From PGYT01 sp963675055 (GTDB taxonomy: Bacteria > Bacteroidota > Ignavibacteria > Ignavibacteriales > Melioribacteraceae), in the NCBI GenBank assembly GCA_963675055.2, contig CAXXJE010000002.1:2232001-2296000 (forward strand): DNA of 64,000 nucleotides. The letters are read 5' to 3'. Of this stretch, positions 19,160-27,765 are shown piece by piece. The notes below the pieces were generated by a model, which was not told the DNA's origin, did no database searches, and worked only from the letters and a program-made list of their open reading frames with translations. Numbering within the stretch: position 1 is the first letter of the stretch; the number at the start of each line of letters is the position of its first letter. A program made the translations under genes and the position numbers.

Positions 19160-19640
19160 CTTTTAGTTAAACCACATACGAACAAATCCAGTTTGTAAAT
19201 AGTAACCGATCGCAATATTAAAACTATACAACACATCTCTCGAAAGACCTGGAATTGAAAACATCGGCATTATATCCCAGCAAGTCGTTTGGCAACTCTA
19301 TTTAATTATTTTATCTCTCATCCCACTATTAAAGTATTTGCCCATTTCTTTTAATTTACAACATCCCATTTATTCACTATTCAACGCTGGTGTTTACTCA
19401 AACTATGCTTTACTATCAGACGAGCTGGGAAATAATTGACACCGGTAAAAAGAAGTTTTGGACAACTTAGCAGCAATTTGTCTGTATCCGTTTTACTAAA
19501 ATTGATAATACTTGAAGAGCTTGAAGTAATGTGTGGATAAATAGTGTTCTGATCGAAGATTGAGTTTATTCTGGTACACCCTGAGCTCTTGAAATAAAAG
19601 GAACTATAAATTCGGGGAGCTTATCTGGCGGAATGGATAA
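19160..19640. other. Intergenic stretch without recognisable gene
   Basis: About 480 bp between two terminators of convergent operons. I see no long open frame, RNA gene or clear repeat. It may be remnant DNA, but no homology to a named family is apparent by eye. Confidence 0.4.
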
Positions 19641-19641
19641 T

Positions 19642-19672
19642 AAAAAGCCCGGTTCCACTAAAGGAACCGGGC
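19642..19672 (-). terminator. Rho-independent terminator of the T9SS cytochrome operon
   Basis: A perfect 10-bp stem GCCCGGTTCC (19647-19656) / GGAACCGGGC (19663-19672) with a six-base loop, followed on the minus strand by TTTTTATTA. It lies 28 bp beyond the stop codon of the nine-haem cytochrome gene. Confidence 0.92.
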
Positions 19673-19699
19673 GTAAAGCAATAATCTATTATTCTACGA

Positions 19700-22423
19700 T
19701 TATTTAATCAACAGCATCTTGTAAGTCTGGCGGAAGCTGTTTGTTTGCATTTCGTAGAAATAAACACCGGTTGAGAGGTTTCTTGCGTCGAAGGTATATG
19801 TATAATAACCAGCTCCGAAAGATTTGTTAACAAGTACTGCTACTTGTTTACCAACGGTGTTGTAGATTGTTATCTTAACATTTGATTGTTCAGGAACACC
19901 GAAACGTATTTCAGTTGTCGGGTTGAACGGGTTGGGATAGTTCTGTGACAGGCTGAATTCAGTCGGCATACCTGATCCGTCAATTACATCAGTAACAATA
20001 AATGAAAGTTCCGGTGCAAATGTACTTACATTACCTGCGAAGTCAACAGCAGCTAATGTATAGTAATATGTTTTGCCGTTAACAATATCAGCGTCTGAGA
20101 ATGAAAGCGAAGAAGTAACAGCAATCGGTTCTGTTGTAGCAGGATCGAATCCGCTTTCCAAACCTTTGTACAATGCGAAGTAGTTGAAGTCTTCATCAAC
20201 AGGTTCTTCCCATACAAGGTCAATGGAACCGTCGCTAAATACTCCGGCGAATCCAACAGGTGGAACCGGTGCTAGGTTATCAACCGAGAAACCTTCGACT
20301 TCTTCAGTCTCTGCAGTCAATCCGTTAGCAGTAATACCGAGAACCTTAAAGGCAGTCATAGTTGTATCTGTACCCATTACGTCAACCAGTGTAGGTGCAA
20401 CTACTGAGTATTCGAACAATTGAGCAGCAGGATACTGAACTACGTATGTCCAAACTTCGCCTTCGTCCATTACCACATCACCAGGAGTCATTGAAGAAAT
20501 GTCGCCCGGGATTTCATCGAAGCTGTTGTATTTAGGATTAACTTTAGCTAATCCGACCATATCCTTTCTAAGTACCATATAGTTTTCTACAGGATTGTCA
20601 CTTGTACCGTCACCGCCGAACCTTGACCATACAACATGAACTTGTCTGCCTTGATCATTTGGTACGTCGGTTACACTAAGTATTTCACCCTGAACCAATG
20701 TGCCATATTCCAATGCTTCAAGAGTAACCTTCAACAAACCTATTGCGAACTGGTAGTTGTGCATACCCATACTGGCATCTTCTTCAACTATTGCATAGTT
20801 GTAAAGAGCTCTTCTTTGTACGGGACTCCAGTCAGCATCATAGTCGACGTCGCCTTCAGTATCTTTCGGGAAGTGTTCTTCAACTTCTTCCAGTAACGCA
20901 TGTAACTCTTCTCTACATGTTTCAACAGTGCCGTCTTCATCATAGTCTTCTCTTGCAATGAAATCATCGAATGATTCAATTGAAGTTCCATGACAATCCT
21001 GGCAGATCTCAACATTATAAACATCATCGTCAGTACCATCTTCACCGTCATCACCGGCCCAGTGCATATTGAATGTGTGGTCACCTATTTTGTCTTTTCC
21101 GTATTCTGCCGGTGTTTCAGCCATGTGGCATGTTACGCAGAAGTTTTCCATTACATCACGGTGTGTTGAGCTGGGGATATACCTTCCGAAGGTTATTGCA
21201 TTTGTTCCCATGATCATATCTGTCTGGGTACTGTGGTGAGGACCGAAGTGTGAGCTTACATTTCCGTCTACATAATCTTCGGCGTCTCTTCTACTCTTAT
21301 GGCAGTTCATGCAAAGTTTGCCGGTTCCGCCGCGAGTAATAACTTCACCATTTGTTAAAGTAACATCGGCAAGAGTTCTGATATGATGCTGTTGAATATT
21401 ATCAGGATCACCAGTTACCATAGGATCGTGACTGTCGTGTGAGGCATGAGGATCGTGACATACTGCGCAGCCGATTAATTCAGGATTGTCGAGATCAGGT
21501 TCGATTGTTCCAGGTGTAAGATCAACCAGGTTTACGAATGAACGACCTTCGTGACAGTCAGCGCAACCGCTTCTTCCGGCGCCGGAAGCCTCTGTTGAGC
21601 GACCATGACCTGATTCAGACCACATTAAAGGACGTCTGTGATAGTGACCGTCATCGTGACATTTAGCGCACATTCCGGAATCCATTGTTACGTCCATTTT
21701 AGCTGGGTCGAAACCGCTGGCGATATGCGCAGCAGCCGGACCGTGGCAGTTCTCGCACTGAATGTTGCCGAGTTCCTGAAGATCATCGTCCATTGCATCC
21801 CATTCGCCTGCGGCAGGATGTTCGGGGAATGTCCAGCCGACTTCGGTAGCTACGTCGTCAAAGCCGTTGTTAACAGCAACCGGATCATCATTGTACCCGA
21901 CTGTATGACAGGAAATACAGCTTTCACCATAGTGACTGCTTAATGTTCCTTCAAGCCCTCGAATAAGAATAGTTGAGTGTCCTGTACCTTCCCATTCGTC
22001 GATATAACCATTGTGACAAGGTTTACAGTTACTGGCATTATCACCCAAGAAAGTAGTGGCTACTATAACAATTTCTCCTGTTTCACCGCCGCTAGCCAAC
22101 TGAACGGTGTAATCACCTTCAACATCAGGTTTGAAAGTAACCATTTCAGCATCTGTCATATCAAGGGCAGCTGCCGAACCATCCGGAGCTGATGATATTG
22201 ACCATACATAATCAGCAGTATCCGAATTCGCAATAAGATAGACCTGGTCGCCGATACCAACGGTTTTAAGACCGGTATAAGTTATTGTGTAAACTGTTGT
22301 GTCAATCTCTCCATGAGAAATCATGTAGGGACTAACAGGAAACGTTTTTATCAACGATTGTCCGAATATAGACATCGTCAATAGAAACGATAGTAGAGTA
22401 ATTAATGTTAAGGTTCTTTTCAT
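19700..22423 (-). CDS. T9SS-exported nine-haem cytochrome c with fibronectin-like and sorting domains
   Basis: 907 aa. A signal peptide (about 1-21, ending IFGQ) and an Ig-like segment (about 30-125) precede a haem region (about 130-490) with nine CxxCH motifs: CKPCH, CISCH, CENCH, CAKCH, CADCH, CAVCH, CMNCH, CVTCH, CQDCH. A mixed region follows, then a fibronectin type III-like segment (about 725-815, APVPPVGFAGVFSDGSIDLVW) and a T9SS type A sorting domain (about 826-907; SQNYPNPFNPTTEIRFGVP, GVYFYEM, YKMLLIK). Export through T9SS would place the haems on the cell surface, suiting extracellular electron transfer or a surface redox enzyme. It follows a small receiver-like gene by 23 bp; both are expected to be transcribed from the sigma54 promoter at 22843-22857. 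Catalytic activity is unknown. Confidence 0.9.
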   Translation of the reverse strand: MKRTLTLITLLSFLLTMSIFGQSLIKTFPVSPYMISHGEIDTTVYTITYTGLKTVGIGDQVYLIANSDTADYVWSISSAPDGSAAALDMTDAEMVTFKPDVEGDYTVQLASGGETGEIVIVATTFLGDNASNCKPCHNGYIDEWEGTGHSTILIRGLEGTLSSHYGESCISCHTVGYNDDPVAVNNGFDDVATEVGWTFPEHPAAGEWDAMDDDLQELGNIQCENCHGPAAAHIASGFDPAKMDVTMDSGMCAKCHDDGHYHRRPLMWSESGHGRSTEASGAGRSGCADCHEGRSFVNLVDLTPGTIEPDLDNPELIGCAVCHDPHASHDSHDPMVTGDPDNIQQHHIRTLADVTLTNGEVITRGGTGKLCMNCHKSRRDAEDYVDGNVSSHFGPHHSTQTDMIMGTNAITFGRYIPSSTHRDVMENFCVTCHMAETPAEYGKDKIGDHTFNMHWAGDDGEDGTDDDVYNVEICQDCHGTSIESFDDFIAREDYDEDGTVETCREELHALLEEVEEHFPKDTEGDVDYDADWSPVQRRALYNYAIVEEDASMGMHNYQFAIGLLKVTLEALEYGTLVQGEILSVTDVPNDQGRQVHVVWSRFGGDGTSDNPVENYMVLRKDMVGLAKVNPKYNSFDEIPGDISSMTPGDVVMDEGEVWTYVVQYPAAQLFEYSVVAPTLVDVMGTDTTMTAFKVLGITANGLTAETEEVEGFSVDNLAPVPPVGFAGVFSDGSIDLVWEEPVDEDFNYFALYKGLESGFDPATTEPIAVTSSLSFSDADIVNGKTYYYTLAAVDFAGNVSTFAPELSFIVTDVIDGSGMPTEFSLSQNYPNPFNPTTEIRFGVPEQSNVKITIYNTVGKQVAVLVNKSFGAGYYTYTFDARNLSTGVYFYEMQTNSFRQTYKMLLIK

Positions 22424-22446
22424 ATAACCTCCAATGTGTTGTTGGG

Positions 22447-22830
22447 TTAATTAATTTGTTTGCTATCAATTCTTTTAAGTGATATAATTAAATCCGCCAG
22501 CTCTGAATCTGAGACCGGCTTAATAGCATAGTAGTGAATACCGACCGGTAATACTTCTCTTCCCAGTTCCAAAGCGTCGTTACTTGTGAAGAAGACTATC
22601 TTCAGTTCCTTTTTTACCTTTTTTATTGATTGAAGAATATGGACTGTGTTCGGGCGGAGACAGTCATCATCAACAAACAGGAACACTGGGGAGTTCGCAC
22701 AAACGTATGACATAAGGTCGAGTGGATCGAGAAATTTTTCGTACAAATCAAATTCGCAGTCTAACTGTTTTGCCAGAGATCGAATTTGATTTATAAGTAA
22801 TTTGTCGGTTGTTACAGCTACATTTCTCAT
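22447..22830 (-). CDS. Degenerate receiver-domain protein (single-domain response-regulator-like)
   Basis: 127 aa from the ATG at 22828-22830. A longer in-frame start at 22899 is rejected because a consensus sigma54 promoter lies between them. The product looks like a receiver fold: N-terminal strand NVAVTTDKLLI, strand 3 with VFLFVDDDC (candidate phosphoacceptor Asp), FFTSND (the Thr/Ser position) and YYAIKP (the conserved Lys-Pro). The usual acidic pair after strand 1 is reduced to one Asp, so phosphorylation chemistry may be altered. There is no output domain. It sits 23 bp before the nine-haem cytochrome gene and is divergent from the kinase/NtrC pair. Confidence 0.7.
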   Translation of the reverse strand: MRNVAVTTDKLLINQIRSLAKQLDCEFDLYEKFLDPLDLMSYVCANSPVFLFVDDDCLRPNTVHILQSIKKVKKELKIVFFTSNDALELGREVLPVGIHYYAIKPVSDSELADLIISLKRIDSKQIN

Positions 22831-22842
22831 GTATAAATTATG

Positions 22843-22857
22843 GCAAATTAAGTGCCA
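22843..22857 (-). promoter_or_regulatory. Consensus sigma54 (RpoN) promoter
   Basis: The minus strand reads TGGCACTTAATTTGC, matching TGGCAC-N5-TTGC exactly, with the invariant GG and GC separated by ten bases. The predicted transcription start is about 22831, so the downstream gene would have a leader of essentially no bases. The divergently encoded NtrC-type activator fits this promoter class. Confidence 0.88.
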
Positions 22858-22998
22858 AAAGGATATATTTATCTTAAACTCATTTTCAATAGTTATCAAA
22901 GTTAATAACTGTGTTTTTCGTTGATAAACGGACTTTTAAAAATTGGTTATTATATAGAAATTTTGATTTAAAGTAACTAGATTGTGAAACGATTGTCG

Positions 22999-23022
22999 CA
23001 GTGTGACTTTTATGTCACACTG
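22999..23022. promoter_or_regulatory. Perfect dyad, candidate NtrC-type enhancer or operator
   Basis: CAGTGTGAC (22999-23007), six-base spacer, GTCACACTG (23014-23022). The centre is about 180 bp upstream of the predicted sigma54 start and about 57 bp upstream of the kinase start codon, so it could serve both as enhancer for the cytochrome operon and for autoregulation. TGTGA and TCACA are separated by eight bases, not the six of a CRP site. A hairpin terminator is an alternative, but no gene ends here. Confidence 0.55.
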
Positions 23023-23067
23023 TTTTCTCCCGCTGTTTAGGGATGAATAAATTATGGCGAAACTTAA

Positions 23068-24540
23068 ATGTTTAAAACTATCAAAAGTAAGTTTATACTC
23101 ATCTCAATCAGTTTTATAATAGTTGCTGTTGGGATCCCGCTGTTTGTTCTGGTTTATCAGTTCAGAGCAAATTTCCATCAAAGATCCCAGGTAATGCTTG
23201 AGGCGACACTTGACATGTTCGATAACGGTATGGACAATGTGATGTTACTTGGCAAGGATAAAGATATTCAGAAGATAGTGATGCGGATAGCCGGAAACAG
23301 AAATGTCGATCACATCAGGATATTTGATGAAACGGGTCGGATCCATTATTCCTCGGATGAAAACGAGAGAGGCCGGAATATAATGGTTGTTGCACCAGCG
23401 CATATTGAAGATGACTTTGCGATAAAAAGAGAGCGCGAAATAAGAATTCTTGACGACTTCCATGCATATTCCGCTTTCGAACCAATAATCAATAAGCCGG
23501 AATGCAGTACCTGCCATTCTGAAAACCAGGTTATTGCGTATATGGATGTAGATACTCACTTAACCCGCGCCGAACAGACTTTCTATACCGGGACAATACA
23601 TTTGATTTTCCTTGGAGCAGCTGTGATTCTGGTGTTGACTCTCGGGCTGGTATATCTTTTCAACCATTTTATAAATATTCCCATCAAAATTTTTATTAAT
23701 GCCCTTTATAAAGTGGAAGGAGGCGATCTTTCAACAAGGCTGGCAGTTAAACGCCGGGATGAATTCGGGATACTGAATTCAAAGTTCAATAATATGGTCG
23801 GTGAAATCGCCTCGTCTCGTGCTAAAATTGTTGAACTGCATAATGAACAGTTGCGTCATGCTGATAAACTCGTAACAATAGGTGAACTAACCGCTCAAAT
23901 GGCGCATGATATAAATAATTATACCGGGATTATTTTGTCGAGGTCGGATTATCTTTTACTCGAATCCGAAAGAAATGGGGAACTGTCGAAGTTTAGCAGG
24001 GATATTGAGGTAATACAGAATGAGATCCAAAAAATATCGAAGATTACCAGGAATGTTTTGCGTCATTCCAAGAAGAAGGAAGTCACTTTCACAGGTTTGG
24101 ATATCGCTCAAATAATTGATAATAGTTTCCTTGTTATTGAACCGGTAATTAAAAAGAAAAATATTCAGATTGAGAAGATTGTCAATGGCGAGAATGGGCT
24201 TATATTCGGTGATGCAACGGAAATCGAACAGATATTTACTAACTTATTTCTGAATGCTGCAGATGCCATAGACGAAGAAGGATCTATAAAGGTTACCATA
24301 ACACTTGAAGCTGAAAATGTAGTTGTTTGTGTAGAAGATAACGGTATTGGTATGGATGCTGAGACTAAGAAAAATATATTCTCACCCTTCTTCACTACAA
24401 AAGATTCGGATAAAGGTACCGGACTTGGTCTTTATATTGTAAAAACCATTTGTGAACAGCACAAAGGTGAGGTTACTTGTGAAAGCACGCCGGGAAAGGG
24501 CACGAAGTTCATAATTAAATTCCCTACACACGGAGAATGA
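23068..24540 (+). CDS. Sensor histidine kinase with a haem c-binding periplasmic domain
   Basis: 490 aa. N-terminal membrane helix (about 10-31), periplasmic PAS/Cache-like region (about 35-172) containing CSTCH at residues 146-150, second helix (about 177-200), HAMP (about 200-255), dimerisation/phosphoacceptor helix with His280 in AQMAHDINNY, and an ATPase domain (DNGIGMD, FFTTKDSDKGTGLGLYI). A CxxCH in the extracytoplasmic sensor, inside PECSTCH and next to a VIAYMDVD strand, is the layout of c-haem PAS sensors known from Geobacter chemotaxis proteins. It implies sensing of redox state or a haem ligand such as NO or CO. It ends 1 bp before the NtrC-type regulator gene, its obvious partner. 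Confidence 0.92.
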   Translation: MFKTIKSKFILISISFIIVAVGIPLFVLVYQFRANFHQRSQVMLEATLDMFDNGMDNVMLLGKDKDIQKIVMRIAGNRNVDHIRIFDETGRIHYSSDENERGRNIMVVAPAHIEDDFAIKREREIRILDDFHAYSAFEPIINKPECSTCHSENQVIAYMDVDTHLTRAEQTFYTGTIHLIFLGAAVILVLTLGLVYLFNHFINIPIKIFINALYKVEGGDLSTRLAVKRRDEFGILNSKFNNMVGEIASSRAKIVELHNEQLRHADKLVTIGELTAQMAHDINNYTGIILSRSDYLLLESERNGELSKFSRDIEVIQNEIQKISKITRNVLRHSKKKEVTFTGLDIAQIIDNSFLVIEPVIKKKNIQIEKIVNGENGLIFGDATEIEQIFTNLFLNAADAIDEEGSIKVTITLEAENVVVCVEDNGIGMDAETKKNIFSPFFTTKDSDKGTGLGLYIVKTICEQHKGEVTCESTPGKGTKFIIKFPTHGE

Positions 24541-24541
24541 T

Positions 24542-25906
24542 ATGATCAATGTACTTATTATAGATGATGAAATTGAAATGCTCGAAAGTCTGCGGAAAAT
24601 CCTTTCGTACCGCGAAAATTTTAAGATTGTTTCACATAACGACCCGCATAAGGCTATTGAAGAAATAAAGTCCTCTGACTTTGATCTTATTATATCTGAT
24701 CTTCAGATGAAGGATGTTTCCGGGATTGATATTCTGAAAGTAGCTCAGCAAAAGAAAGCTGATACAATTGTAATTATTATTTCCGGTTATGGAACTATTG
24801 AATCCAGTGTTGAAGCGGTTAAGTTGGGGGCATACGACTTTATCGAAAAGCCTTTTACTTCGAAGAAACTATTTGAAGTTGTCGACAGGGGATTAAGTGT
24901 TACGCAAACGATGGATGAGGAGTCTGTTGAAGAAAACAAAGAATTGAAAGGCATTATTCATAACAGTTCGGTAATGAAAGATGTTCTAAATCTTGTGAAA
25001 CGAATTGCCTCAACGGAAATGACGGTTCTGATTGAAGGAGAAAGCGGAACCGGTAAGGAATTGATAGCCAGGGCTGTTCATAGTCTCAGTAAAAGTAAAA
25101 CTGCTCCGTTTGTACCGATAAATTGCGGAGCTTTACCCGAACAGTTATTTGAGAGTGAATTATTCGGACATGAGAAAGGTGCGTTCACCGGAGCAGTGAA
25201 AACTAAACCGGGCTTACTGGAGTTCGCCGACGGCGGAACTTTCTTCTTTGATGAGGTTGGAGAAATGTCCCAGTCGCTGCAGGTAAAACTACTCCGTATG
25301 CTTGAAGAAAGAAAAATACGAAGAGTGGGCGGACAAAAAGAAATAGCTATAAATGTTCGAATAATTGCGGCTACAAATAAGGACCTTGGAATTCTTGTGC
25401 AAGAAGGCAAGTTTAGAGACGATCTGTTTTACAGACTCAACAATTTAAAGATAGAGCTCCCGCCGTTGAGAGATAGAAGGGAGGATATAATGCCGTTAAT
25501 CAAGCAGTATCTCTACCAGCTTTGCAGTAAAAAAGGACAAACAATGAGGATGTTTACACGTGAAGCAGAAGAAGCACTAAAGAACTATTCCTGGCCAGGC
25601 AACGTGAGGGAATTGCAAAATATTGTAAATAGAACATTCTATTTGTGTTCCAACCAGCTTATTCAATTATCGGATATCCCGCTGCCTTTTGCTCAATTGA
25701 AAACACCTATTTCGGATGATATTTTATCGCTGAATTATAAAGATGCAAAGGAAAAGATAATCGAACAATTTGAAGCCGAATATCTCACTCACCACCTGAA
25801 AAAAAATGATGGAAACATTTCAAGAACAGCAGAAGAATGTTCGCTGGACCGTAGGACTATTCACCGACTGATATCACGCTATAACATTATCTTTAAGAAT
25901 AGTTAG
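24542..25906 (+). CDS. NtrC-family sigma54-dependent response regulator
   Basis: 454 aa. Receiver domain (1-120; acidic pair in IIDDE, phosphoacceptor Asp53 in ISDLQM, Lys in IEKPF), AAA+ domain (about 145-380; Walker A GESGTGKE, sigma54-contacting GAFTGA, Walker B GTFFFDEVGEM, arginine finger region FRDDLFYRLN), and a C-terminal Fis-type helix-turn-helix (GNISRTAEECSLDRRTIHRLI). It activates RpoN promoters after phosphorylation. Encoded immediately after the haem-sensing kinase; the consensus sigma54 promoter of the divergent cytochrome operon is the best visible target. The 3' end overlaps the convergent cytochrome gene by 4 bp. Confidence 0.95.
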   Translation: MINVLIIDDEIEMLESLRKILSYRENFKIVSHNDPHKAIEEIKSSDFDLIISDLQMKDVSGIDILKVAQQKKADTIVIIISGYGTIESSVEAVKLGAYDFIEKPFTSKKLFEVVDRGLSVTQTMDEESVEENKELKGIIHNSSVMKDVLNLVKRIASTEMTVLIEGESGTGKELIARAVHSLSKSKTAPFVPINCGALPEQLFESELFGHEKGAFTGAVKTKPGLLEFADGGTFFFDEVGEMSQSLQVKLLRMLEERKIRRVGGQKEIAINVRIIAATNKDLGILVQEGKFRDDLFYRLNNLKIELPPLRDRREDIMPLIKQYLYQLCSKKGQTMRMFTREAEEALKNYSWPGNVRELQNIVNRTFYLCSNQLIQLSDIPLPFAQLKTPISDDILSLNYKDAKEKIIEQFEAEYLTHHLKKNDGNISRTAEECSLDRRTIHRLISRYNIIFKNS

Positions 25907-27411
25907 GGTGCAAGTCCTGTATGACAATCAGTACAAAATGATTCTTTCCACATTTCGTCGATATCAACTGGATGCTGAAACTCAAGCGATTGTCCGAACG
26001 CTGCAGCCATTAAATTCTTCGGATTACCCTGAGCATTTATTGTATGGCACAGGTTACAATCTTTAGGAATAATATCGCCTGTCTCTGCCACATGAGTATC
26101 TGTGTGGCATCTGAAACAACCTTTATACTCAAGATGACCAATATTATTCGGATAAGCATCCCATCTAACTTTCATTTCCGGGAATATGTTCTTGGAAAAC
26201 GCATCCTGAATTCCCATGACAGCATCTGTAATCAATTCCGGTTTCTCTTCCACCAGTTCGGAGTAGTTATCTTTATAGTAACTGTTTATTTTATCTTCAA
26301 TTGCATCCTGAGCTTCTTCCTCCGTTGAGTATTCGTCATCGCAAAGTTCCAGTGCAATTGATTTAATCTCAGGGAGTTCTCTCGGTATGGTACCGGCTGT
26401 AATAGCTTCGTTAATGAAAAAGGCGGGCGGTTTGTAAACATGAGACGGACGGTTGTGACAGTCTATACAATCCATTGTTTTTACTTCATAGTCTCCCATT
26501 ACATCCGGATCAATCGGATTATCTTCATCGTTATATACCCGGCTTAATCCTGTTTCAACATTCGTATATCGTACCCACGGGATTTCCTGACTCGTACTGT
26601 CAGTCGAAATGTATTCTATTTTAACACTTGGATTGATATGCCAGTGAATTCCCTCGGTTAAGCCCTTAGCGCTCAATGAGGCTGATACTTTCATGGTCAA
26701 GTGAATATCCCATTCGGTATTCTCCTCGTCGGCAAGATAATGCTTTTGAACCTCCAGTTTCCTCGGATAAAACTTTTGGGGCCAATGGCACTCCTCGCAG
26801 GTTTCTCTCGCTGGTCTCAGGTTCGTAATTGGTGTGGGAATTGGCTTGGGATAAACATTTGCCGTTACAGCATATACCTGATACAGTCCTGAAAGCTTGG
26901 ACCGTACATACCAGTCTGCCCCGGAGCCGACATGACATTCAACACATCGTACTTTTGCATGCGGAGAATTTTTATACGCGACATACTCGGGTTTCATAAC
27001 ACTATGGCATAATTCTCCGCAGAACTCAGTAGACTCGGTATAGTTAAAGGCCTCGTAACTGCCCAACGCGGATAGGAATAAAAGCAGCACTGATCCGATA
27101 ACAAATATAAAAAACGCGTTCCTGTGTTTTATATCATTTAAGTCCACAACGGGGAAAGATACCTTTTCCGGTTTTTCTTTTCCCTTTGACTTAAAGTGAT
27201 TTCGGAGCATTCCCAATGGGATTAATAATAAGCCGAGAATCATAAAGCCCGGCAGAATAATGTAAATCACAAGTCCTAAGTATGATCCACCTTTATCAAA
27301 GAGCAGCGAGATTGAGAATAAAAAGATGATCATGAACAAAGAAATGCTGGCTATAACTGTTCCTGCAATTGTTATCCAGTTATATATTGAATCAGGCAGT
27401 TTTATTTTCAT
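25903..27411 (-). CDS. Membrane-anchored NapC/NirT-like seven-haem cytochrome c
   Basis: 502 aa. Two N-terminal hydrophobic segments (about 14-38 and 45-68), a cytoplasmic-like basic stretch, and a third anchor helix (about 98-118) precede the periplasmic haem part. Haem motifs: a CX3CH (CGELCH), then CVECH, CEECH, CIDCH, CFRCH, CNLCH and CTDCH. The first three with FCGELCHSVMKPEYVAY and ARETCEECHWPQKF match NapC/NirT-type quinol dehydrogenases; later haems are additional. Such proteins oxidise menaquinol and pass electrons to periplasmic partners. It converges with the NtrC gene (4-bp overlap) and is divergent from a FadL-type porin. Confidence 0.88.
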   Translation of the reverse strand: MKIKLPDSIYNWITIAGTVIASISLFMIIFLFSISLLFDKGGSYLGLVIYIILPGFMILGLLLIPLGMLRNHFKSKGKEKPEKVSFPVVDLNDIKHRNAFFIFVIGSVLLLFLSALGSYEAFNYTESTEFCGELCHSVMKPEYVAYKNSPHAKVRCVECHVGSGADWYVRSKLSGLYQVYAVTANVYPKPIPTPITNLRPARETCEECHWPQKFYPRKLEVQKHYLADEENTEWDIHLTMKVSASLSAKGLTEGIHWHINPSVKIEYISTDSTSQEIPWVRYTNVETGLSRVYNDEDNPIDPDVMGDYEVKTMDCIDCHNRPSHVYKPPAFFINEAITAGTIPRELPEIKSIALELCDDEYSTEEEAQDAIEDKINSYYKDNYSELVEEKPELITDAVMGIQDAFSKNIFPEMKVRWDAYPNNIGHLEYKGCFRCHTDTHVAETGDIIPKDCNLCHTINAQGNPKNLMAAAFGQSLEFQHPVDIDEMWKESFCTDCHTGLAP

Positions 27412-27765
27412 GGCAATCCCACAGGTTTTATTTTTTTTATAAATTGATACTATTACAATTGAAATGCAAGCAATATTTCAAGTATCTGAGTTCATTTTCA
27501 CTAAGATAGAAGAAATATATTTTAATAATGAATCAAAAAACCAGTTTGTTCATTAAAAATCTACATGTTATATTTAGTGTTAATTCTAAAAATGATTAAG
27601 AAATTATTAATTCTTTCAAAGACATTGTCGGTAAGAGGATAAGGGTATGTTTAAATACCAGACGTTAATGTTCTTTTTATTTGCCTGATGCTAATAACTA
27701 ATCAGTACAAACGGGATATTACCATTTATTGAATTATACACCACTAACAACCAAAGGGAGTTAAT
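27412..27765. promoter_or_regulatory. Divergent intergenic region between the seven-haem cytochrome and FadL genes
   Basis: 354 bp, AT-rich, no credible gene. It must carry two divergent promoters; no sigma54 consensus was found here on either strand. Confidence 0.4.

Noticed and set aside
19160..19640. Possible degraded gene between the two cytochrome terminators
   Set aside because: No frame longer than a few dozen codons and no motif recognised on either strand; treated as unassigned intergenic DNA.
22831..22899. Upstream in-frame ATG that would lengthen the receiver-like protein by 23 residues
   Set aside because: A consensus sigma54 promoter lies between the two starts, so the longer version would not be transcribed from it, and the added residues do not resemble a receiver.
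22999..23022. CRP-type binding site
   Set aside because: TGTGA and TCACA are eight bases apart rather than six, so the dyad does not fit CRP/FNR spacing; an NtrC-type enhancer is the better reading.
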